A stretch of DNA of 6,493 nucleotides, taken from positions 1 to 6,493 of the forward strand of contig JBKHBQ010000224.1 in assembly GCA_046542305.1 (NCBI GenBank), given 5' to 3'. Shown one piece after another: positions 1 through 5,495 of this stretch. Every line of letters starts with the position of its first letter. Within the stretch, counting starts at the first letter, position 1. The notes under the pieces are model-generated. The model did not search any database and was not told the origin of the DNA. It saw nothing but the letters and a program-made list of their open reading frames with translations. A program made the translations under genes and the position numbers. The DNA comes from JBKHBQ01 sp046542305. GTDB lineage: Bacteria; Bacteroidota; Bacteroidia; Bacteroidales; 4484-276.

Positions 1-1
1 C

Positions 2-1000
2 GACAAGGTGCCCATCCTGCTGAGAAATGGAAAATACAGCCGCCTTTTCGAACCCATCGGCAAATTGTATTCGCTGCCGAAATATGGCGAGTTCGACCTT
101 ACGCCGTTCTTCGCGCCTTTCTTTATGCTGTTCTTCGGCTTTTGCCTTGGCGATGCCGGATACGGCCTGTTGTTTTTGATCGGCGCCACGCTGATCAAGC
201 CGCGGATGAACGAAGATATGAAACGCATTCTTACCCTGATGCAGTGGCTGGGTGCATCCACCATTATTTTCGGTGCCATTTCGGGAACATTCTTCGGCAT
301 AAACCTGATTGAAGTGGCCCAGGAAGGCCGGGTGGACTGGCTGATATCGGTGCGCGACCTGATGCTGAATTCGGAGAAGATGTTCTACTTTGCCCTGTTG
401 CTGGGCGGATTGCAGATCATTTTCGGTATGTTTATCAAAGCTGCCAACATCACACGACAGCGTGGGTTTAAATATGCCCTGTCTACGGTAGGATGGATTA
501 TTCTGCTGGTGGGCAGCGTGGTGCTGTATGCGGCCGGCAACGAGCACAACATGGCAATGATCAAAACACTCTTTTATATCCTGCTTGGCGTGAGCGGTGT
601 GCTGATCCTGTTTTTGAATAATCCCGACAAGAATATCTTTATCAATTTCGGTGGCGGCCTCTGGGATGTTTATTCCATCGTTACCGGCGTAATGGGCGAC
701 CTGCTGTCGTACATCAGGTTGTTTGCCCTTGGCGTTTCCAGCGCCATACTCGGGTATGTTTTTAACGACCTGGCCATGCAGATGAGCGGCAATATCCCGG
801 TTCTGAGTCAGTTGATCTTCCTGATCATCCTGCTGATCGGCCACGGGCTGAACATCTTTATGGCATCGCTGGGCGCTTTCGTGCATCCCATGCGTCTCAC
901 TTTTGTTGAATTCTACAAAAATGCAGGTTTCGAAGGGGGCGGCAAATCATATAATCCCTTCAGAAAAAAAGTAGTGGAAGCGGATGACAAAATCATTTAA
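2..1000 (+). CDS. ntpI: V-type ATP synthase subunit I, C-terminal membrane half (5' truncated)
   Basis: This is the stator membrane subunit (the a/I subunit) of a V/A-type rotary ATPase. It forms the ion half-channels next to the rotor ring in the cytoplasmic membrane. The frame is open to the left edge, so the GTG at position 8 is probably an internal valine rather than a start. About 332 codons remain of a protein that is usually 600-660 residues, so the soluble N-terminal arm lies outside the window. Counting from the GTG codon as 1, a family-typical stretch with FFAPFFMLFFG and LGDAGYGLL lies at about residues 34-55. Several hydrophobic segments follow. The hallmark SYIRLFALG motif carries the essential channel arginine (Arg237, codon 716-718). 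The C-terminus has the usual GHGLNIFMASLGAFVHPMRL segment and a short charged tail. Subunit K follows after 58 nt, the typical order at the end of Bacteroidota V-ATPase operons. Identification is firm. Only the missing 5' part is uncertain. Confidence 0.95.
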   Translation, partial: DKVPILLRNGKYSRLFEPIGKLYSLPKYGEFDLTPFFAPFFMLFFGFCLGDAGYGLLFLIGATLIKPRMNEDMKRILTLMQWLGASTIIFGAISGTFFGINLIEVAQEGRVDWLISVRDLMLNSEKMFYFALLLGGLQIIFGMFIKAANITRQRGFKYALSTVGWIILLVGSVVLYAAGNEHNMAMIKTLFYILLGVSGVLILFLNNPDKNIFINFGGGLWDVYSIVTGVMGDLLSYIRLFALGVSSAILGYVFNDLAMQMSGNIPVLSQLIFLIILLIGHGLNIFMASLGAFVHPMRLTFVEFYKNAGFEGGGKSYNPFRKKVVEADDKII

Positions 1001-1043
1001 TCAAAAAAATAGAAATCATTAAAAAGTATCATACAACAAATTT

Positions 1044-1050
1044 AAGGAGA
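1044..1050 (+). promoter_or_regulatory. Shine-Dalgarno-like ribosome binding site of subunit K
   Basis: AAGGAGA lies 8 nt before the ATG of the K subunit gene. The other starts in this window have A-rich leaders or direct coupling without a comparable site, and Bacteroidota generally rely little on Shine-Dalgarno pairing. A strong site here would fit the need to make many K copies per complex; that purpose is an inference. It supports the ATG at 1059 as the start. Confidence 0.6.
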
Positions 1051-1058
1051 GAACAATT

Positions 1059-1514
1059 ATGGCATTACCATTAATCTTAGCTTACATCGGTATCGCACTT
1101 ATGATTGCCCTTGCCGGTATTGGAAGTGCATACGGCGTTTCAATGGGAGGAAATGCAGCCATTGGCGCACTGAAGAAAAATGATGAGGCTTTCGGTAACT
1201 ACATGTTGCTGAGCGCGCTTCCCGGAACCCAGGGTCTTTACGGATTCGCAGGCTTTTTCGTGATCAACAATACAGGCGTGATCACACCGGAGATGAGCAT
1301 CCTTTCCGGTGCGGCCATTTTTGGTGCCGGCGTGGCACTCGGCCTTGTGGCACTGCTTTCGGCTATCCGTCAGGGCAGCATTTGCGCCAACGGTATCGCC
1401 GGTATCGGATCAGGCTATGATGTATTCGGAAAAACCATGATCCTCGCCGTATTCCCGGAGCTTTACGCTATCGTGGCTTTTGCTGCCACATTCCTTATTG
1501 CAGGGGGATTGTAA
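1059..1514 (+). CDS. ntpK: V-type ATP synthase subunit K (rotor ring proteolipid)
   Basis: This is the membrane rotor (c-ring) subunit of the V/A-type ATPase. It is 151 residues, almost wholly hydrophobic, with four predicted membrane helices arranged as two related hairpins, the 16-kDa proteolipid form. The ion-carrying carboxylate is Glu134 in FPELYAI of the second hairpin. The equivalent place in the first hairpin is the LPGTQGLYG motif, which has no carboxylate, so there is one carboxylate per subunit. From memory of the Enterococcus hirae NtpK sequence, its Na+ ligands Leu61, Thr64, Gln65, Gln110 and Glu139 align with Leu54, Thr57, Gln58, Gln105 and Glu134 here, and the supporting Tyr68 aligns with Tyr61. 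This points to Na+ rather than H+ as coupling ion, which is an inference. The gene lies 58 nt after subunit I and is followed by a strong terminator, so it is probably last in the operon. The glycine-rich GIGSAYG and GIGSGYD segments are normal for tight helix packing. Confidence 0.96.
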   Translation: MALPLILAYIGIALMIALAGIGSAYGVSMGGNAAIGALKKNDEAFGNYMLLSALPGTQGLYGFAGFFVINNTGVITPEMSILSGAAIFGAGVALGLVALLSAIRQGSICANGIAGIGSGYDVFGKTMILAVFPELYAIVAFAATFLIAGGL

Positions 1515-1544
1515 AAGGGTTCAGGAGTTTTGCAAAGTAGTACC

Positions 1545-1597
1545 AGGGGGATTGCCTTCCAAAAAGAGGCGTGATCCCCCTTTTCGTTTTAATTTTT
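1545..1597 (+). terminator. Rho-independent terminator of the V-ATPase operon
   Basis: AGGGGGAT (1545-1552) pairs with ATCCCCCT (1574-1581). Inside it, GCCT (1554-1557) can pair with AGGC (1567-1570), which lengthens the stem past a small asymmetric internal loop. A T-rich run starts at 1581 and continues through 1597. It lies about 30 nt after the stop of subunit K and serves the plus strand. There is no T-run on the other side, so it is not a good minus-strand terminator for the converging gene. Confidence 0.85.
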
Positions 1598-3104
1598 ACC
1601 GCAGCTTTTTATATGCCTTCCCGATAGATGTAATCTGATCGCCGGCAATTAACGCCTGTTGACCCTGATCTTTTGCAGCAATGTCGCCGGCCAGCCCGTG
1701 CAGGTAAACTCCCAGTGTACAGGCATGCAAGGGCGGATATTTCTGCGCCAGCAATCCCAGAATTATGCCGGTCAGCACATCGCCACTGCCTCCCGAAGCC
1801 ATGCCCGGATTGCCGGTGCTGTTGAAGAAGCATTTTCCCGATGGTGCGGAAATGCAGGTATGTGCGCCTTTTAGCACCACATACACCCCGTACTTTATCG
1901 AAAATTCCTTTTGCAGTCGCTGCCTGTCGAAATCATTTGATGATTTTCCCGCGAGCCGTTCGAACTCCTTTGGATGTGGTGTAAAAATGCTGTTTTTCGG
2001 AACAAAGGAAATCCAGGTTTTGTTTTCTCCCAAAATATTAATGGCATCGGCGTCGAACAGCAGAGGCTGTGCAGCGTTTTGGATGAGAACTTTCAGCGCG
2101 TTTTGCGTATCCCTCGACAGCCCGATGCCGGGGCCGATTCCAATGGCATTGTATGGTGCCAGGTCAGGGTGTTCCGAAAACCTGAGGTCCGAATTATCCA
2201 CGCTAACCATGCATTCGGGCAGGGCGGTTTGAATAATCTGGTATCCCGATTTGGGGATGTGCGCGGTCACCAGCCCGGCACCAGCGCGTAAAGCTGCATG
2301 TGCGGCCATCACGGCAGCGCCCATCTTTCCGTACTCTCCTGCAATCAGCAGCGCATGTCCGAAGTGGCCTTTGTGATCGAATTTGTTGCGGCTTTTGATC
2401 ATTTGCCGCGCATCATCTTGTTCAAGCAGGTAATTTGTGACCTCTGTTTTTTCGGTGAATTCCTCCATTAATCCGATTGGCAGGATGTGCCATTCTCCCA
2501 CAAAAGGGTCGTTTTCAGGAAAAAGAAATGCCAGCTTTGGAAACTGAAAGCTGAGGGTATAATCGGCTTCAATGATGGTGCCTTCCTTTCCGGTGGTATT
2601 TTCATCGCTGAACAATCCCGAAGGTGTATCGATGGCAATGGTGATGCATTCGCTTTTGTTGATGCTTTCCACAATTCCGGCCAGCCAGCCTTTCACAGGG
2701 CGCGTAAGCCCCGAACCAAAAATGGCATCCAGCACAAGGTCGTCGGCATTTGTCTGTGGTGGATCATCGTGTTCGGTAATATCTGTAATTTCTACAGATT
2801 TCATTTTTTTCAGCCGATCCAGGTTAGCCGCAAAATCATCACTTGTTTTATCGGTAAACCTGAGAATGTAAACCGAAACATGATACTCCTTTTCGGCCAG
2901 AAGCCTGGCGATGACCAGCCCGTCGCCACCATTATTTCCCGGGCCGCAAAAAACCTTCACCGGCTGTGAGGGTTCAGTGCGTTTCCTTATCCATTTGTAG
3001 CAGCGTGTGGCTGCGCGTTCCATCAGGTCGATGGATTCGACCGGTTCGTTTTTAATGGTATAGGCATCTGCTTCCCTGATTTGATCTACTGATAAAATTT
3101 TCAG
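1596..3104 (-). CDS. nnr: Bifunctional NAD(P)H-hydrate epimerase / ADP-dependent NAD(P)H-hydrate dehydratase
   Basis: This cytoplasmic metabolite-repair enzyme has an N-terminal YjeF/NnrE domain that epimerises hydrated NAD(P)H. Its C-terminal NnrD/carbohydrate kinase-like domain dehydrates the S form back to NAD(P)H using ADP. Numbered from the first in-frame ATG (3023), the epimerase domain shows GPGNNGGDG (27-35), DAIFGSGL (99-106) and IDTPSG (131-136). The dehydratase domain shows GHFGHALLIAG (219-229), IGPGIG (296-301), FDADAIN (323-329), TPHPKEF (348-354) and NPGMASGGSGDVLTG (405-419), with the expected catalytic Asp415. The ATG at 3023 is too late. The upstream in-frame codons read KILSVDQIREADAYTI, which is the normal family N-terminus, and they begin exactly at a CTG at 3104-3102, giving 502 residues (the family is usually about 500). 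The next in-frame codon upstream that matters is a TGA at 3119-3117, and no in-frame ATG lies between. Function is firm; the start codon is the doubtful point. The stop lies in the T-run of the converging V-ATPase terminator. Confidence 0.93.
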   Translation of the reverse strand: MKILSVDQIREADAYTIKNEPVESIDLMERAATRCYKWIRKRTEPSQPVKVFCGPGNNGGDGLVIARLLAEKEYHVSVYILRFTDKTSDDFAANLDRLKKMKSVEITDITEHDDPPQTNADDLVLDAIFGSGLTRPVKGWLAGIVESINKSECITIAIDTPSGLFSDENTTGKEGTIIEADYTLSFQFPKLAFLFPENDPFVGEWHILPIGLMEEFTEKTEVTNYLLEQDDARQMIKSRNKFDHKGHFGHALLIAGEYGKMGAAVMAAHAALRAGAGLVTAHIPKSGYQIIQTALPECMVSVDNSDLRFSEHPDLAPYNAIGIGPGIGLSRDTQNALKVLIQNAAQPLLFDADAINILGENKTWISFVPKNSIFTPHPKEFERLAGKSSNDFDRQRLQKEFSIKYGVYVVLKGAHTCISAPSGKCFFNSTGNPGMASGGSGDVLTGIILGLLAQKYPPLHACTLGVYLHGLAGDIAAKDQGQQALIAGDQITSIGKAYKKLR

Positions 3105-3139
3105 TGATTTAGGATTTCATGGTTACTTTATTTTTAGTG

Positions 3140-3170
3140 TAAAGGTAAGGCTTGTGCAGCTTTTTTCAAA
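3140..3170 (-). promoter_or_regulatory. Predicted Bacteroidota-type promoter of the NAD(P)HX repair gene
   Basis: Read on the minus strand, TTTG (3170-3167) is followed after 19 nt by TACCTTTA (3147-3140). That is seven of eight positions of the Bacteroidota -7 consensus TAnnTTTG, with a spacing inside the known 19-21 nt range. Transcription would begin near 3133, about 30 nt before the CTG start at 3104 and about 14 nt before the out-of-frame ATG at 3120. No experimental support is possible from sequence alone. Confidence 0.55.
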
Positions 3171-3180
3171 TTGCTACTGC

Positions 3181-3204
3181 AAAAAAGCCCGCCGGAAGGC
3201 AGGC
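3181..3204 (-). terminator. Minus-strand rho-independent terminator-like hairpin, no obvious gene
   Basis: On the minus strand GCCTGCC (3204-3198), the loop TTCC (3197-3194) and GGCGGGC (3193-3187) form a 7-bp stem with one G-U pair, followed by six T (3186-3181). The geometry is that of an intrinsic terminator. It sits upstream of the predicted promoter of the NAD(P)HX repair gene, and no minus-strand coding gene lies before it. It may end a small RNA, act as an attenuator, or stop antisense transcription. Confidence 0.6.
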
Positions 3205-3254
3205 TGTCAAATCATAGAACGATATGAAAAATTGCTGGATATCAAATGATGTGG
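3181..3254 (-). ncRNA. Candidate small RNA of about 70 nt ending at the orphan terminator
   Basis: On the minus strand, TAGATTTG (3267-3260) matches the Bacteroidota -7 element TAnnTTTG exactly. It is followed about 70 nt later by the terminator-like hairpin at 3204-3181. A transcript starting near 3254 would be short, non-coding and would end in a G+C-rich stem with a U tail. The weak point is the -33 element: the nearest TTTG is only 14 nt upstream, at the end of a T-run, too close for the normal spacing. No known RNA family is recognised. Confidence 0.22.
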
Positions 3255-3421
3255 AGTGTCAAATCTAATACCTTCCGGAGCCAAAAAAAAGAACCGGTTC
3301 GTAAGTGTGTCGGTTGGTTTAGTAACTGTATGCTTATGGCCGGTAATCGTACCGCTGTATTATTTTTCATAATAAAGCCGGATTTCACTCAATTGCTTTA
3401 AAAATATTCATTTGATTTTTC

Positions 3422-3429
3422 TATTTTTG
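3422..3429 (+). promoter_or_regulatory. Predicted -7 promoter element of the flavin reductase-like gene
   Basis: TATTTTTG matches TAnnTTTG exactly and lies 23 nt before the ATG at 3453. The -33 element is weak: TTTA at 3397-3400 with a 21-nt spacer is the best candidate. The surroundings are very AT-rich, so a chance match is possible. Confidence 0.4.
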
Positions 3430-3452
3430 ATGAAAATACAGAAAGGGATTCG

Positions 3453-3962
3453 ATGAAACAATTCAAGAGGATTGCAGCTCGCGACATCAGTGAAGGGGCG
3501 GTAAACCTGATCGGCTTCGAGTGGATGCTGATTACGGCCGGCACTCCGGAAGATTATAATATGATGACAGCAGCCTGGGGCGGACTGGGCTTTTTGTGGA
3601 ACAAGCCGGTGGCTTACATCTTTATCAGGCCCCAGCGCTATACCTACCGGTTTGTGGAAAACAGCAGCTATTTCACCCTTCAGTTTTTCGATCATTCTTA
3701 TCGCAAAATGCTCAACTATTGCGGAACGCGATCAGGTCGGGATGTGAACAAAGCCGAAGAAACCGGCCTTTCCACCTTTACCAGCCCGAACAACGGAGTG
3801 TATTTCGATCAGTCGCGGCTGCAGATGGAATGCCGTAAAATTTATTTTAACGATCTTGTTGCGGAGCATTTCATCGATCCGGACATCAACAAACATTATC
3901 CTGAAAACGACTACCATAGAATGTACATCGGCGAAATCACCGAGTGCCTTGTGAAGATTTAA
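3453..3962 (+). CDS. Flavin reductase-like, FMN-binding split-barrel protein
   Basis: This 169-residue cytoplasmic protein belongs to the flavin reductase-like superfamily (DIM6/NTAB type), whose members bind FMN in a split beta-barrel and often reduce flavin with NAD(P)H. Family marks, in order, are NMMTAAWGG (36-44), a hydrophobic strand with KPVAYIFIRPQRYTY (51-65), FTLQFF (74-79), SGRDVNK (94-100), ECRKIY (126-131) and the C-terminal HRMYIGEI (155-162). The MTAAW and SGRD stretches are the usual flavin-contact regions of this family. Length fits the compact single-domain members, and no membrane segment or signal peptide is seen. The ATG at 3453 gives a normal N-terminus and follows a purine-rich leader. 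It stands alone: the gene before it is divergent, and the next gene starts 89 nt later with its own promoter-like site. The substrate and electron partner cannot be told from sequence, and it may be a flavoprotein without reductase activity. Confidence 0.88.
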   Translation: MKQFKRIAARDISEGAVNLIGFEWMLITAGTPEDYNMMTAAWGGLGFLWNKPVAYIFIRPQRYTYRFVENSSYFTLQFFDHSYRKMLNYCGTRSGRDVNKAEETGLSTFTSPNNGVYFDQSRLQMECRKIYFNDLVAEHFIDPDINKHYPENDYHRMYIGEITECLVKI

Positions 3963-3985
3963 CAGCAGTTATTTCGTGCGGAAGG

Positions 3986-4015
3986 TGTGAAGCGCCCTGA
4001 TGTTTTATAATTTTG
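3986..4015 (+). promoter_or_regulatory. Predicted promoter of the unknown gene-dapA-carboxypeptidase cluster
   Basis: TAATTTTG (4008-4015) matches the Bacteroidota -7 consensus TAnnTTTG exactly. An imperfect -33 element TGTG (3986-3989) lies 18 nt upstream. Transcription would start near 4022, about 30 nt before the ATG at 4052. No clear terminator follows the preceding gene, so read-through from it is also possible. Confidence 0.4.
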
Positions 4016-4051
4016 GCGGCGAATGATCAAAACCAACAATACCAAAAAAAA

Positions 4052-4600
4052 ATGTTTCAGGCATTAAGGCATCGCATAATTCATTTTCTGATCGACAGGG
4101 AATTGAAACGGACGCACCGCCAGCGGGCGGCGATAAGCCTTAACGGCTGCCAACATGTGGGGATCTTGTTTTCGCTCGACAACGAGGAAATGTACCGCAG
4201 GATAAACAGCCTCATCTACAGGTTGACCGAAGAGAAAAAGCAGGTACGGGCCATGGGTTTGCTCCCGGGTAAAACGGTTCCCAATTACTACCTGGCCAAA
4301 CTCAAAATCGATCTGATCGGAAGAAAAGATATCAACCTGCTGGGAATTCCCACCACCGGGGCTGTAAAGGAATTTATGGAAGCGCCTTTTGATATCCTGC
4401 TCGATTTCAGTATCAGCCATCAGCCCGCGCTGGATTATATTGCAGGCATGTCCAAAGCGGCTTTTAAAACCGGCAGCTATCGCGAGGAAATGGTGAAGGT
4501 GTACGACTTTATGATCAAAATGCCTGAACAGGGTACATTCAATCAGTTTTATGATTCAATGCTTGCATATCTGACATCTTTAAATACTTCAAGGTCATGA
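4052..4600 (+). CDS. Protein of unknown function, resembles the Bacteroidota family DUF6913
   Basis: This 182-residue, probably cytoplasmic protein has no signal peptide or long hydrophobic helix. The chosen ATG directly follows an A-rich leader. A longer reading from TTG at 4013 would add 13 polar residues and overlap the promoter-like site, so it is less likely. The N-terminus is basic (LKRTHRQR). An alpha/beta-like alternation follows: strand GILFS, helix EEMYRRINSLIYRL, a strand around QVRAMGLLPG, then the segment NLLGIPTTGAVKEF. Next comes FDILLDFSISHQPALDYIAG, followed by SKAAFKTGSY. That last part looks like the conserved core of DUF6913, whose members I recall beside dapA in other Bacteroidota; this is from memory, not a search. 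No catalytic motif is recognised. The stop overlaps the dapA start (ATGA, 4597-4600), which implies translational coupling. A role tied to DapA or to cell-wall precursor supply is only a guess from position. Confidence 0.8.
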   Translation: MFQALRHRIIHFLIDRELKRTHRQRAAISLNGCQHVGILFSLDNEEMYRRINSLIYRLTEEKKQVRAMGLLPGKTVPNYYLAKLKIDLIGRKDINLLGIPTTGAVKEFMEAPFDILLDFSISHQPALDYIAGMSKAAFKTGSYREEMVKVYDFMIKMPEQGTFNQFYDSMLAYLTSLNTSRS

Positions 4601-5493
4601 ACAAAACATTTACAGGTACCGGCGTTGCATTGGTAACGCCATTTCATAAGTACGGCACCATCGATTTCGGGGCGCTCGAAAAAATCGTCGAGCATACCAT
4701 CTCCAATGGTGTAAACTACCTGGTGGTGCTTGGTACCACCGGCGAATCGGTCACTTTGTCGAAAGACGAAAAACTGGCTGTGGTGGATCATGTGATCGAG
4801 TCGGCAAATAAGCGCGTTCCGATCGTAATGGGTATCGGAGGAAATAACACGCAGGAAATTGTCAATACCATTAAATCTACTGTTTTCGACGGCATCGACG
4901 GCATTTTGTCGGTAAGTCCTTATTACAATAAACCACAGCAAAAGGGGATTTATTATCACTACAAAACCATCGCCACCATTTCGCCCCTGCCGCTGATCCT
5001 TTACAATGTGCCGGGCCGCACAGGTGCAAACATTGAGGCGGAAACCACGCTACAATTGGCGAGCGAATTCAAAAACATCGTAGCCATCAAAGAAGCCTCG
5101 GGAAATCTTGCGCAGATCATGAAGATCCTCAGGAATAAGCCCGAAGGATTCAGTGTGATTTCCGGCGACGATGCCCTCACCATGGCCCTGATGGCCCTCG
5201 GAGCCGAGGGCGTTATTTCGGTGGTGGCCAATGCATTCCCCGCTGAGTTTTCGCAGATGGTGAAGCTTTGCCTCGAAGGCAATTACGATCAGGCCCGCAA
5301 CATCCATTACCAGTTGCTTGAAATTATCGATACGCTGTTTGAAGACGGCAGCCCCGGAGGCATCAAGGCTGCGCTTCAGATTCTCGATATTGCCCAGAAT
5401 AACCTCAGGCTGCCGGTCGTTAAGGTTAATAAATCAGTGTACATGCAATTAAATAATTTGATAACTAACTTTTTAGAAAACAAAAAATCTTAA
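4597..5493 (+). CDS. dapA: 4-hydroxy-tetrahydrodipicolinate synthase
   Basis: This cytoplasmic enzyme condenses pyruvate with aspartate semialdehyde, the first committed step to diaminopimelate (peptidoglycan) and lysine. It is 298 residues, the normal family length, as one (beta/alpha)8 barrel. The family start GTGVALVTPF lies at residues 7-16. By alignment to the E. coli enzyme from memory, the active-site set is intact: Thr47 and Thr48 in GTTGES, Tyr110 in SPYYNKP, Tyr136 in YNVPGRTG, Arg141, the Schiff-base Lys165 in AIKEASG, Gly190 and Ile207. In the lysine feedback site Asn83, Glu87 and Tyr109 are kept, but both histidines (E. coli 53 and 56) are lysines here (Lys56 and Lys59), so feedback control may be weak. 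The start overlaps the stop of the unknown gene (ATGA), and the carboxypeptidase gene starts 2 nt after the stop, so the three are probably co-transcribed. Identification is firm. Related aldolases such as N-acetylneuraminate lyase lack this full residue set. Confidence 0.96.
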   Translation: MNKTFTGTGVALVTPFHKYGTIDFGALEKIVEHTISNGVNYLVVLGTTGESVTLSKDEKLAVVDHVIESANKRVPIVMGIGGNNTQEIVNTIKSTVFDGIDGILSVSPYYNKPQQKGIYYHYKTIATISPLPLILYNVPGRTGANIEAETTLQLASEFKNIVAIKEASGNLAQIMKILRNKPEGFSVISGDDALTMALMALGAEGVISVVANAFPAEFSQMVKLCLEGNYDQARNIHYQLLEIIDTLFEDGSPGGIKAALQILDIAQNNLRLPVVKVNKSVYMQLNNLITNFLENKKS

Positions 5494-5495
5494 AA

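Larger units (their letters stand above)
3105..3452. other. Divergent intergenic region with promoter-like sites, a hairpin and short repeats
   Basis: This AT-rich, 348-nt stretch separates two divergently transcribed genes and holds no convincing protein. It contains a promoter-like site for each gene, a minus-strand terminator-like hairpin (3181-3204), the direct repeat TGTCAAATC at 3205-3213 and 3257-3265, the inverted pair CCGGAAGG (3192-3199) and CCTTCCGG (3271-3278), and the palindrome GAACCGGTTC (3291-3300) next to a run of eight A. Positions 3301-3395 show nothing recognisable. Confidence 0.7.

Noticed and set aside
8..10. GTG as the start codon of the V-ATPase subunit I gene
   Set aside because: The upstream codons are open to the edge and the remaining protein is only the membrane half of a family of 600 or more residues, so this is an internal valine.
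1765..2969. Several plus-strand open frames of 100-160 codons
   Set aside because: They are antisense to the NAD(P)HX repair gene, whose motifs are complete. None of them shows a domain or a plausible start region.
3192..3278. Inverted pair CCGGAAGG / CCTTCCGG read as the ends of a miniature mobile element
   Set aside because: The arms are 8 bp only, there is no flanking target-site duplication, and the left arm is part of a terminator hairpin, which explains it better.
3330..3401. Small plus-strand open frame of about 23 codons starting MLMAGNRTAV
   Set aside because: It has no ribosome binding site, no promoter in the right place, no recognisable similarity and a hydrophobic tail that AT-rich DNA easily yields. 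It may be chance.
3991..4020. Possible hairpin CGCC ... GGCG after the flavin reductase-like gene
   Set aside because: The stem is only 4-5 bp with a loop of about 19 nt and no T-run follows, so it does not qualify as a terminator.
4013..4051. Extended TTG start for the unknown gene before dapA
   Set aside because: It would add a low-complexity polar leader (Asn, Gln, Lys) and begin within the promoter-like element. The ATG at 4052 after an A-rich leader is the better choice.
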